Source of the DNA: Membranipora membranacea
Taxonomy: Eukaryota; Bryozoa; Gymnolaemata; Cheilostomatida; Membraniporidae
DNA length: 60,000 nucleotides
Assembly: GCA_914767715.1 (NCBI GenBank)
Contig: OU612071.1
Coordinates: 23,125,681 to 23,185,680, forward strand
Reading direction: 5' to 3'
Below, piece after piece: positions 20,259-31,199 of the stretch. Positions within the stretch are counted from its first letter, which is position 1, and each line of letters begins with the position of its first letter. Below the pieces are notes generated by a model, which was not told where the DNA came from, did not search any database, and was given only the letters and a program-made list of their open reading frames with translations. The translations under genes and the position numbers were made by a program.

Positions 20259-22930
20259 TATACTACCTAGACAGGACAATGCTTATGCTTCACTGATCAT
20301 AATATGTCCCACTTAAATAGCATGACATGACGTAATTAGTTTGTGCTGTGAGCCATAGTTTACTATATACAATTCAATGAAATAATGTGAAAAATCAAGG
20401 GACGCTGGGCATGTTATCGGCCCCTGTCCAGCCCCTTATTATTCAAACACAAAGAAAAGTGGTGAGTGTATGTAAAAGACCTTTCCGCACGAGACGGTAT
20501 TAATAATTTGTCCCCAGAACCAGAACTTTTTATGATAAGCTGCTTTCATTAGCCAATAAACACTGAAATAAACACAGCCATTTGCCCTCAGCACTTCCAT
20601 CAGTCCATCACTACTATAAAAATGTAAAGAATACATAATCAAGGGACGCTGGGCATGTTATCGGCCCCTGTCCAGCCCCTTATTATTCAAACACAAAGAA
20701 ACTATTCAAAACACAAAGAAATAACACAATATCAAATATATTTTGTTGGATGAGCCAGATCTTTTCACCACCATCATCGTTTTTTCTTCAAAATTGCACA
20801 CAACCAGTCAGTTCAAACTGGATTGCCAATTTTAATGTTGCTTCACAAGGAAGAATAGATCTGTGCTGTAAATTGAGTATGCAAACTACAGATAGCTGTT
20901 GTTCCTGAGTACGTATGAGGAATCTAGAGCATATGACAATAACTTAAAATTGTTATACTTCAGTACTGTAGTCAAAATCTAATGGCCTTTACTGTGACCA
21001 AACTTAATTTTGCCGATGCCGGTAAGGTTGTTTGAGTTTATCAATGTGATATCGGCATCAACAGTGAATGTCAATTGCTTCCTTGACCTATTCACATACA
21101 CAGCAGTGCGGAAAAGTAGTTATTACAACAGGACACGTCATCATCTGAGAAAATGGAACTATATGTAATGATGAAACTACAGAAAAAGGATGGAAGCAGT
21201 GATTCTAATAATTTCCAAGACTGGAAAATAAATGCCAGCCAAACGATCACCAGCATTATTACTTGACTCAGCCGAGAATTGCATGCTCATATGCATCATA
21301 GCTGCTCACAAGCACAAACCTCCGCAGCCTGTAATAAATTTTTGTTGGTATGAGCTAAGGTTTAGTATGAATAATGGCTATTAATATAGAAACCAGTCTG
21401 AGCCACAAAATAACGCTTCTGAACCCTTTATTTAGACAGCCAGAGAAGTTTTTGAATTAATGAGCAGCAACAATCCCTTCTGCAATGACTGGTAAAAAAT
21501 CCCTTTGTAAGGAGACATTGTCAATTATACAGTAATCACTGTTGAGTGTGCTGCACTATCTTGAGAAGTATAGAGATTTCTGCAGGGCTCCACCTAGTTG
21601 AAATAGTTTTTATGGGAATTATTATCTATTGAATAAAAATAATGTGAATGTAACGATAAGAAAAATAATAATGATCATTACAGGAATTGTACTTTTCAAA
21701 TATCACTCTAATTGACATTCACTGTTGACGCCGATATCACATTGATAAACTCAAAAACTCCAAGAACCTTACCGGCATCGGCAAAAATAAGTTTGGCCAT
21801 GGTATTTCATTTTCCAGTTTTGGAAACTATTAGAGTCACATGCTTCCATCCCTTTTCCCCGGTAGTTTCATCACTACATGTAGTTCCATTTGCTCAGATG
21901 ATGACGTGCTCTGGTTTGGCTCATTATAACAATCATTGTATTAACAGGCGATAGGATTGGATTTTAAATTCTGTTGTGAGCTGACATGTAGTATGGAAAA
22001 AAGCTCTTTAAATGCTTTCCTGTCCTGCACTTTGGTGGGCAATAGATGGTATGTAGGCGAGATGATACCTTTGCACAGTTGAAAGCAACACGACTAAAAA
22101 GAGGATTGTCTTCATCAGACGCAATTATGTTTAAAAAGTTTTATACATCTCAGTAATAACTTTTTTTTTTCACGCTGCTGTTTCTGTGTATAGGTCGGGG
22201 AAGCAATAGACATTCACTGTTGACGCCGATATCACATTTATAAACTCAAAGAATCTTACCGGCATCAGCAAAATTAAGTTTGGCCAGGGTAAAGGCCATT
22301 AGATTTTGACTACAGTACTGAAGTATAATGATTTTAAGTTATTGTCACATACTCTAGATTCATCATACATACTCAGGAACAACAGCTATCTGTAGTTTGC
22401 ATACTCATTTAACAGCACAGATCTATTCTTCCTTGTGAAGCGACAATAAAATAGCAATCCAATTTGAGCAGACTGGTTGTGTTCAGTCACAACTACGAAT
22501 AGTTTTAAGGAAAAAAATGATGATGGTGGTGTTGCTGGTGCTTAGATCTGGCTCATCCAACAAAATATTTGTGATCTTGTGTTATAGGTGTTTTTTACAT
22601 TTTTATAGTGAAGGAAGTGCTGAGGGTAAAAGGCTGTGTTTATTTCAATGTTTATTGGCTAATGATTGTCTCTTATCATAAAAAGGAGACAAATTATGAA
22701 AACCATCTCGTGCGGAAAGGTCTTTTACATACGCTCACCAATTTTCTTTGTGCTTGAATAATAAGGGTCTGGACAGGGGCTGATATCACGCCCAGCGTCC
22801 CTTGATTTTTTCACATTATTACATTGATGGATATATAGTAAACTATGGCTCACAGCACAAACTAATTACGTCATGTCACGCTAATTAAGTGGGACAGTAT
22901 TGAATGCTATTGGCCTGTCTAGGTAGTATA
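20259..22930. mobile_element. 2.7-kb TTAA-flanked foldback element
   Basis: The outer ends are a perfect 17-bp inverted repeat, TATACTACCTAGACAGG, each flanked by TTAA (20255-20258 and 22931-22934). The arms are about 0.7-0.8 kb (20259-21077 and 22206-22930). A third, shorter inverted copy of part of the left-arm region lies at about 21700-21915. The left arm has an internal direct duplication of about 65 bp (20393-20457 and 20637-20701, offset 244 bp). No transposase is recognisable, so it is non-autonomous. TTAA is the target of piggyBac, Kolobok and Sola3 families; I cannot choose between them. Confidence 0.85.
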
Positions 22931-22934
22931 TTAA

Positions 22935-23885
22935 GTCTATGGTTCATTGTAAGAAGCTCAGATTCATTCTTATGAATTACATTTATTAAATAATATGCAG
23001 ACGGGATGGAAATTTTTTTTTTAAAGATACATACCTTTGAATTTGATCTGGAATGAACTGGATAGTGAGGACTCTGAATAGACATGATGTTAATTGCCTG
23101 TACGTAGAGGTCATAGAAAATGCATGGTTAGCATACAAATATCAATAATAAATAGACAAAATACCTATGAAGTTGAAAAACTTTTTAGACACTAGCGACA
23201 TGTAGCGTACAGACAACTGGCAGTATTTTTATTTGGGGTAGTTGGTAGAGACAATCGGTATGTTTTGCCAACCTACACAGTTTCTCAAATCAGAGACAGG
23301 TACCCCAAATCAGAAAGAGTAGAATATGTGGGTTTAGAGATATGACATGATATAATTGATAATAGTTCAGGAACCTAGAGGTGTGTGCAGCAAACATTTC
23401 TTCTTTATTTTGCGGCCTCTCATGTAGATCTGTCATTGGTGGATATCAATTTCTATTCGGATCACCTCTCTGCATCAATCAGGTCCGAGTCTGGAGTCTA
23501 TAGAAATAACTCAAATAAATTGAAACTATTTTTTTTTATTAATTTTGGTAGCTTAGATAATATTATTGTCATGCTGTGATAATACAAACATCGGTCCTTA
23601 CCTTATGGCTTCCTCGAATCACAAATTTGACTTTATCAATTGTAGTCTGATTGCAGGCTGCAGTGTGCACATTTTACTATACCGACATAAACTAAGTTAA
23701 ACAATATGTTTGAATATGGCTAAGGTTAAAAGATAACTGTGATGGTAAATTCACATAATAGAAAGTGATTCATGGCAACCCTCTAACTTACTCGCATTCC
23801 TATCCCTGTCCATATCCATCTCACTGCCATCAACTGTTACATGGGTATTCCCTCTGACTTTTGGTGTTACAGGTAGCTGCTTCCT
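22935..23885. other. No recognised feature
   Basis: AT-rich sequence with short open frames on both strands and no domain, repeat or splice evidence. Confidence 0.4.
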
Positions 23886-23889
23886 GTGT

Positions 23890-24520
23890 TTCCTGTTTTT
23901 AAACAGATAGTGGAACTTCCCATCATGTCGAGGAAATTCCCTGAAGAGACTCTCAGTTCAACTAAAACAAGCCAATATTATTATTACACATCAATCGACC
24001 AATATTCAAAGAAAGATAGGGGATCTGGATCTTTGGTTTTTTGTCTCTGCATAAAAATAAGCCAAGTTTTTCAGGTTCCATGTTTTTTTTCACACCTGAA
24101 ATATCTCTGCTGTGAGAGTGACGCTGTTCCGTCTGGCCGATAACTTGGCTCTACCACCAGCAGTTTTTATATCGATGGAGCGTCTTTTTTTTCTCATATC
24201 GGTTTATGTTGGTGATCAACAAACCTTTTTTTCAGCCATTGTCTCGGACTTTAATCAGAAATATGACGCATCAGTTTGATATTGTCCTTTTGAGCTACAC
24301 TATTTCTGGCGAGGGATTCATCCTCAACGTCGCCCTGCTGATCATCTTGAGGACTCATTCATTGTTACACCAGTTCCACACTTACATTTTTACAACTGCC
24401 CGTGTTGTTGCTGTTCATCTCTGTGATTGCCTGTTGTGTTCTGCAGTCTGGATCGCTAGGCGTACATTGCAGTTTTCTTTTCAAGATTGACTTTCATTGA
24501 TAAATGGGAACAATAGCATG
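23890..24520 (+). repeat. Dispersed repeat R1, copy 4 (long)
   Basis: The best-preserved copy. It matches 16515-17110 through the ttttcaggttccatg and cacacctgaaatatctctg blocks, the ctgtctggccgataacttgg block, the gccattgtctcgga block and the caccagttccacactta block, and continues into aagattgactttcattg as in the copy near 13200. The small plus-strand frames here are incidental. Confidence 0.7.
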
Positions 24521-24702
24521 AAGATTTTGATAGATTGAGATTCATGTTTGCCAGTGGTTCTGTTTTAACTTAAGAACTTGTCACCCCTAAGAAAAGTGAG
24601 AGCAGAGGTCCTGTTCCTTGAGTCTCTTTTATTCAGAGGACCAGGCAAAGTCATTCTGTATCTGTGAGTGCTTGATCAGGAACTTCAACTGGATGCAGGT
24701 TA

Positions 24703-25426
24703 CTATGGGATTTCTTGAGATAGTGGAGGTAAAAATACCACTTGTGGGAGGTGCTGACCCTTGAGAATAAATAAATATTTATGTGGACAAGTTGTGTTAC
24801 AATAAACATACCAAGCCATGCAGTAACAGAATGCTGATACTACTTCTCCAGTTTTCTTGATTATCTTTGCCCAAAGCTCATGTGGTTCATCGTCGATACA
24901 AGTACTAGGGGAGCACAAAGTTTTTAAAAAACAGCACACATGACGGGGATTTATTGACAAATAAAATACCTCTCTTATCCACTGTCATTCGAAGCAGCTA
25001 TATACGCCTTTCCTGTATTATATGCAGTTAGGCCCTTGGTTGTCAGTCCAACACTTCCATTTTTTCTTAGGAATGCGTGTATGTCAAAGTATGTCACTGG
25101 CGGCCAATTTTTCAGGCCCTCCTCAGACTGCCATCGTTTTAATCCAATAGGGTGAGGAACAAAGTATTTCAAGTTAACTAATGATTTGTAATCCTTTTTT
25201 CGGGTGAGCTCCTGTTCTCTTGAAGTTGGTTCTTCTGTAACCTCCTGGTTGTAGAGACAAAAACCCTCGCAACAAGTTCTCTCTTTGCACCAGTCACTTT
25301 GTATCCTCTTCTGCGGCAGAAATCTTTTTATGCTTCAACAGACCAGCGCTCAACTTTGTCGTAACTGTTCAAATCTTCGGCCTCATTTGTAACTATTGTT
25401 ATATCCTGTGATTGTGCTGTGGCCAT
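24703..25426 (-). pseudogene. SAP-SWIM protein of YqaJ-exonuclease transposon type
   Basis: Starts at ATG 25426 after an AT-rich leader. Residues about 20-50 form a SAP-like DNA-binding helix pair (SYDKVERWSVEA, then a TAA where Leu is expected, then KDFCRRRGYKVTGAKREL). After a frameshift near 25255, a linker with GLKRWQSEEGLKNWPPVTY and FDIHAFLRKNG is followed by an apparent intron near 24975. A SWIM finger follows with CYCMAW and CPH (about 24800-24850). In invertebrate genomes this order usually precedes a YqaJ exonuclease; none follows here, though one is at 37.4 kb. The stop, frameshift and altered SWIM spacing indicate a pseudogene. Confidence 0.7.
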
Positions 25427-26965
25427 AATTAACACTCAACAAAGTTCCAACAAATTACAATTTGCCCAGTTATCTTTATCAATGCTGTGACTGGCTGATA
25501 ACTTAACTCCACCACTATCTGTTTTCATATTGATGTACACCCCCAGCACTTAAAAAACAGAAATGGGCAAGAAAAGGAATATGCTCAGCAGGCAGTTGTG
25601 TCCGTATTGAAAGCAATATCATCCCAGCCTCACCATAATGAAGAGAGCAGGAAAAAATCACATACCTCAATAGATGTTTTACTGTTCTCTGAGCTGGTCT
25701 GGTAATCCATACCAATACGTGTTGATTATATTACACATTCCGTCCTTCTTTGAGGGCGCCCTGACCATTGGTTGACAAGAGATGACTGGTAGTATCATTC
25801 CTAAGTTAACAACTGGCAATGATAAATTCGAAGACTGTCCTAGTTTACTGTTCAAAGTAAATATTCAACTGTCATGACTCAGTTATTGTGTTGAGTTGAA
25901 TGTTATCTGTTATATATCTGATCTGTTGCCCTTTGGTTTTCTGCAGCTCAGCACCCATGAGTTTTTATCTATCATCAGGAATAGAGTTGTGATGGTGTCA
26001 TCATTCCATGTAGTTCTGCTCTGAGGATATTCTGGGCCATGCACTGTGGTGCTTTCTAGATAATTCCACCATCTTCCCATCATCCTGGTATCCTGGTTAA
26101 TCTCTTCTTATTGTCTACAAAATACCCAACATCACATTTGATTTGCACAAACAAGGCTATTGGTATTGCAAATTTCAAACAGCAGCATACAGTAAATTGT
26201 CAGGGTTAAGTTTGTTCTGATTGTAGTGATGATAGCGACTTGTCAGAAAGCTTTACACAGTTGCATCAAGAAAGCCAATACTTACCAACCGTTACAACCT
26301 GTAACTTGAGGTAACGAATATCACCTTTATTATGATAGGAGGCTACAAGCCTTACAAAGATACCTTTGAAACAACCCATTGAAGCAATAAGATATGGTGC
26401 AAGATTAAAAAGTCACAATGCTGTCCCGTGACCAATTTCAGAAAGCAAGACAACAACCCTATCTTTATCATTAGACCTGGAAGTCACGGCTTCCTTGCTT
26501 TGATTGACCATTACCAATTTTGACAACATATTGTATGGTTCATAGTTAACTGCGTGAGAAGGGTAGTATTTTTTTGTCATATGTAATTTCATGGCTTCTT
26601 TCCAAAGGAAAAGCTAGGCTATGTTCGCAAGATGCACTTAGTGAACTTCAGCCAAACTTGTGAATCAGATGACACACTTTTTTCACTTCTGTGACATCAA
26701 ATACCTGTGCTGAGTGTTTCTCGAAATGAAGTCAATGAATTTTAAGCAATCGCTAGGAACTTACAAAATGTCTTTAAATCACAAACCCCCCATGAGACTC
26801 CTCTGGCCATGGCAACATTTCCTCTTGTCGCCGCTGCTACTTGGTGATCACCTGCACTAATCATAATATGGTTGTGTGTAGATCTGGTATAGAATGAAAT
26901 GGAATTATGAGGTGTTACAGGTTCAAAACATACATCTCTTGAGAGGTTTTGCATACATTGCTATT
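25427..26965. other. Mostly featureless; fragment of R1 at about 25470-25545
   Basis: A short piece of R1 (gactggctgataacttaact, plus orientation) is present at the left. A 70-codon minus-strand frame at 26742-26954 is not recognised and has no paralogue in the window. Otherwise nothing. Confidence 0.4.
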
Positions 26966-26969
26966 CAAG

Positions 26970-27180
26970 GTTTACTCTTTTGAGCAGGCCGTCCTCCTAC
27001 ATCTTAGGTATTTTACTCTGCATTTATCTAATCCTGGTTTTTCAGGTTCAATGATTTTTTCACACCTGAAATGTCTCTGCTGTGAGAGTGAAGCTATCTG
27101 TCTGGCTGATAACTAGGCTCCACCCCCAGTTGATTTATATTGATGGATCCTCTTTTATTCTCAGACAGATTTTATATTAA
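26970..27180 (+). repeat. Dispersed repeat R1, copy 6 (partial)
   Basis: Carries the gccgtcctcctac, ttttcaggttcaatg, cacacctgaaatgtctctg and ctgtctggctgataacta blocks and ends at the tttatattgatgga block. Same orientation as the other copies. Confidence 0.6.
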
Positions 27181-28246
27181 TTTCTTCTCCTTAACCGTAA
27201 CTTACTTCAATCTCAGATCTTGCTGTAGCAATTGCAGGGTTGTGATGTTTTATGTCTTGGCATGAACATTAATAGACAGTAAATGTAGGATGTCCTGGTA
27301 CCTGAAAGCGTTAAAAGACAGTTCAAGAATAACCAGGAATTCGTTTCACTCTTTTTATTATTCGCTGCCGATAATGAAAGTGACATCCTGCTCTCTGCAC
27401 CTTGGTCCTAAAAACCGTTCTAACTGCTCTTTATACTCCTGCAATAAGGCAACCAATTTATTTTCTCATATAAGTACATAGCGCCTAGGAGTGTCAACCT
27501 TCTGATAAAATAACGTGACTTGATTAGGATTATAATGTCATGGGTGGAGGTAAATTAAAACCTTAGCACTTAATCGGTTGCTTCCAAAATCCATAATCAT
27601 AAACCGTAAATGAGTTCAGTATTGTCTATCAAAATGAAATATTTATTAACTTTACTATCTGCTAAAATGCATAAATTTTCGAAATTATGATGCTTTTTAA
27701 CTAATATCGTTTGCATTTGGTGATCTGATTTGGGGGCCTTTCTCAACAATCAGTCATTGCAGCCTGCAAGGATTTTATTTGCAGTGCGGTGTTTTATTTC
27801 ATGATTTTTGTTCATTTCATTACAGTTGCATATCCGCTCGCATAGTTGTATCAGAATCAGATCGTTACTGTATTTTATCTAAGATCGTACCCTGCAAGCA
27901 AAGTAATTATCTCAATGAAAGCTCAAAATAAAGGTGCAACCGAGTGCCTGTATGATACAAAGTAACAATGATCCACAATATCAAAAAACAGTCGAGAAAA
28001 AAATCACCAATAACCAAAAGATGTCTTACGATCAGCGAAAATCCAAAAGGCAGTGTACACGTATATGCGATGATGTCAGAGCAAAATCCTAGCAATGCAA
28101 AATTATCACCCTAATAGAACAATGATTACAATAGTTAATGAGATACACGACTTTATCTTATCTGACAGCATTACAGCTGGATAATGGAGAGATTACATTG
28201 CAGGGTGAATGTTTGGCTGACAAATATGTCGCTGTCGCAATCAGCC

Positions 28247-28518
28247 TAAAAGTGAAATATTGATCTACTTATGACAATTAAACGATTGAACAAGAGTCAA
28301 ATAAATTTAATTGCAGATTATAGCAAATTATTACTGCTATTAAGTGACAAGGTAAATAACAATCTCAATTTAAACAGTCTAATAAAAGTGAAATATTGAT
28401 CTATTTATGACAATTAAACAATTGAACAAGAGTCAAATAAATTTAATTGCAGATTATAGCAAATTATTACTGCTATTAAGTGACAAGGTAAATAACAATC
28501 TCAATTTAAACAATCTAA
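28247..28518 (+). repeat. Two-copy 136-bp tandem duplication
   Basis: The segment starting aaagtgaaatattgatc at about 28247 is repeated immediately with a 136-bp offset. By eye only a few substitutions separate the copies, for example acgattg versus acaattg. It is AT-rich and non-coding. Its near-identity in otherwise diverged sequence suggests a recent tandem duplication. Confidence 0.9.
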
Positions 28519-29660
28519 TAAACTTCACGTAATTATGAAATCTTGAAAAACAGCCAAAACTTCTTACAATCTAGATTCCTGAACTATTTCACAAAAATTA
28601 CACAAAAAATATAAATCTCACCATTAAGATAATAATGACTAGCTTAAGAAGGCTTCTGATGATATAGTAAGATAGATACGGAGTTATAACATGTATCTTC
28701 TGGTTGAAATAAGAATGTTATTACAGAGCCTCAAAATTGCATGTTGTCACTTTGCTTGTTCACCACACACTGATGTTTATAATGCAATTTTTAATTAAAG
28801 AAAAACAGAGTTGTCCTTGCATGGCAACAAATGAGATAACTCCTAGCACAATCGTTGCAGAACAGTCACATAATGGTTGCTCACTCACCAGCCTCAAAAT
28901 CCATATTTATTCGTTCAAGTCTTAGATCTCCTAAGTCCCATCACTTATTGAGACACATCAAAATTATTTTCAAAAAGTTTGATTAATACACAAAATTATT
29001 ATGCTTGAAATGTATCAATGGTAAGGAATGCTGCATGAGCGATACCAAGGAGATTGCAGAACAAAATTTTAAATTGTGCGACAATAAATAGCAGGAACAG
29101 AAAGGCATGATTGCTTTGCACAGGGGGTTCACTTGTATAATTGATGTATGGTTAGAATGTGCAATACCAAACTGCATATTGCACTGAGTTACCACATTAT
29201 TCTTTCAATGCTATCCCCCCTCGTGCGATAGATCTCTAAATTGATGCGTGCGTGCTTAAAATATGTTTGCTGCATTGTGTAGTTTACTTTCTGGTGATAT
29301 ATTGTCATAGTTTGACTGACTAAATTTGATAAATGATTTAAAAGTGAAAAAATACCAAAAACACTTTAAATAGGGACATGACATTGTGTAGTGAACAGCA
29401 TAATGGCTTTAATATAATTGGCGTTTGGGCAATTGTTTCAGAATCCCCAATTAAAATAATATGACGGGTAATGGCGTGTTCCTCCTGTAGCTGACCACTC
29501 TTACTTTTTCGGCCGATATAATCCATGGCCGTCTTTTACCATCAACAATAAAATCCATAACAGAAATAAGAAGAGCAACCAGAATTTAAAGTTCATGAGT
29601 GAAAGGTTTTTAGCTCATTGCATGACAAAGTTTTATAATACGTAATCAACATCAAATTTA
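28519..29660. other. AT-rich, no firm feature
   Basis: A minus-strand 62-codon frame at 29338-29526 reads plausibly at its start (DYIGRKSKSGQLQEEHAIT) but has no domain or splice support. Nothing else is visible. Confidence 0.4.
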
Positions 29661-29663
29661 TTC

Positions 29664-29880
29664 TTAACTTTTCATCGCAGCGACGAACCTCGCTGGACCT
29701 TCCCCGAAACAGTCTCCAGAAAGGTAATCAACCGCTTTGTCAGCAAACCTTGCAAAGGTATCCACTTTAAGGCACTGCCGGTGAGTCCATTGTCTACAAA
29801 CATCACAACCGAACCATTCTCCTCTCTCGCATGTATGGCGAATCATGCAATTCTCTTCGATCGATTTCCTTGCAGACTCG
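29664..29880 (-). pseudogene. PHD-like zinc-finger fragment
   Basis: The minus strand encodes ENCMIRHTCERGEWFGCDVC followed by RQWTHRQCL and ends at a stop at 29664. The spacing W-x-GCD-x-C-x2-W-x-H-x2-C matches the second half of a PHD finger. The first Cys pair is imperfect, and the preceding sequence contains a stop. It lies on the same strand as, and just downstream of, the DDE_Tnp_4 transposase remnant, so it may be the tail of the same element or of an accessory ORF. Confidence in a PHD-type ligand pattern is moderate; confidence in any function is low. Confidence 0.5.
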
Positions 29881-30054
29881 TTTGAAATTTGGTTTTACGA
29901 TGACAGTGTTCTGAAAGCTATCAAGTTTTTGGAACCGCCTCCAGAGCTGTTGGAAGCCCCACTTCTGTTGTCCCTGTCACAGAGCCCCAATCGCTTGAAA
30001 CTGTAAAACAATGATATTGGTAATTGTTGACAAGTAAGCAAATGCTGATAATTA

Positions 30055-30790
30055 ACAATTTTAAAATTGATGGACTTTGCAAAGACAAAATCTGCTCTGT
30101 ATCACAGTGATTCTTTCACGGGTACACCCACCAAAGAACTCTGATACAAATGAAACACTACCTTGATGTGTTATAGCTACAGCACATTCCTTAGTCTGAC
30201 CATGTAGCAACATGAGGCTGGAGATTTGATGGTCCCTGCATGAAAACCTCAGTACAGTCTATCATGCAGAGTTGTTTAGTTTGAGGATCGGGTGTCGACG
30301 CGGTTGAAGAACACGATCAGTGGTTTTAGAGCCTTGGTGATGATGGGTAACTTTGCGCCAAACATTCTGACGATGTTTGTTACTGAGACATGGAACCTAT
30401 AGTAAAATATAGATTAATAGACTCTTGTTTTAGGCCCCGATAACAAATACACAAAACAATTATTATTTAATGCCGCCGCTTGGACTCCATGCTTGTGCTG
30501 TGTTTATTGTAATTGCTTGTCTTCGTTGGACAACTTCACATCTTAATTAGGTTCTACATCTGTGCTTACACAAAAAATAATCAAAGACTTACTAATTTAA
30601 TCAAATCTATCCATGTAATCTGACTGCAATGTTCTTGAGCACAATTTGTCTTTGGAAGTGATACCATTTTATATAATATTTTTATACCAGTTCATAAAAT
30701 AGTGTTTACCTGTCCGCTAAATCTTTACGGAGTAATTCAAGTCTGATTGTCATTAGAACCATGAGAACTCTCTCCTCGGATCGGATCAGC
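30055..30790 (-). pseudogene. DDE_Tnp_4-type (Harbinger/ISL2EU-like) transposase remnant
   Basis: Two exon-like blocks. The first (about 30785-30710) encodes EERVLMVLMTIRLELLRKD with LADR, the helix-turn-helix that precedes this transposase family, ending at donor gtaaac. The second begins after acceptor ctatag at 30396: FHVSVTNIVRMF, then KALKPLIVFF, then IDCTEVFMQGPSNLQPH (first catalytic Asp in IDCTE). A frameshift follows, and then AITHQGSVSFVSEFFGGC. Motif order is as in DDE superfamily endonucleases of the Harbinger/ISL2EU type. Stops, a missing stretch between blocks and the lack of the second Asp and Glu show it is dead. Repeat R1 abuts the 5' side. Confidence 0.8.
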
Positions 30791-31180
30791 ACACATCACC
30801 CTGAGTGTCAGCAGTAGGTTGTCTTTATTCACACTAAAAATCAGGCTTGCTAAGAGTTATCCCCTCATTTATTACTCTATAAATATTGTTGATTTTAATT
30901 GCGGTTCTATGACAGACCAAGGACAATAATTTTTCTTTCTCGACGAGCTTGCTCATGATGTGTCGGTAGAGTGTGACTTCCAAGCTTTAACCTTTGAGCG
31001 TGCCTCCCGCCACACTGGTCCTATTTTTCCGGTCACTTTTTCTTTTGTCAAACTTATCCTGGTTTCTTTTCAGGTTCAATATTTTTTATACCTTGTTGTG
31101 TCTGCTCTATGAGTGTAGCCATAATTATCTGGCTGGATGCGTTTGCATAAAAATTCTTCTAGTGATTTGGGAACTTAAAC
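30790..31180 (+). repeat. Dispersed repeat R1, copy 7
   Basis: Shares the gcagtaggttgtc and gttatcccctcattta blocks with the copy at 12590, then tctcgacgagcttgctc, tcccgccacac, ttttcaggttcaat and ctggctgg. Fragments of the 3' block recur near 31640 (caccagttccac). Plus orientation. Confidence 0.6.
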
Positions 31181-31199
31181 CACTTGCGTAATGCGCCGC

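Noticed and set aside
27907-28095. Hydrophobic minus-strand frame resembling membrane segments
   Set aside because: Hydrophobicity follows from T-rich codons; no conserved motif, start context or splice sites.
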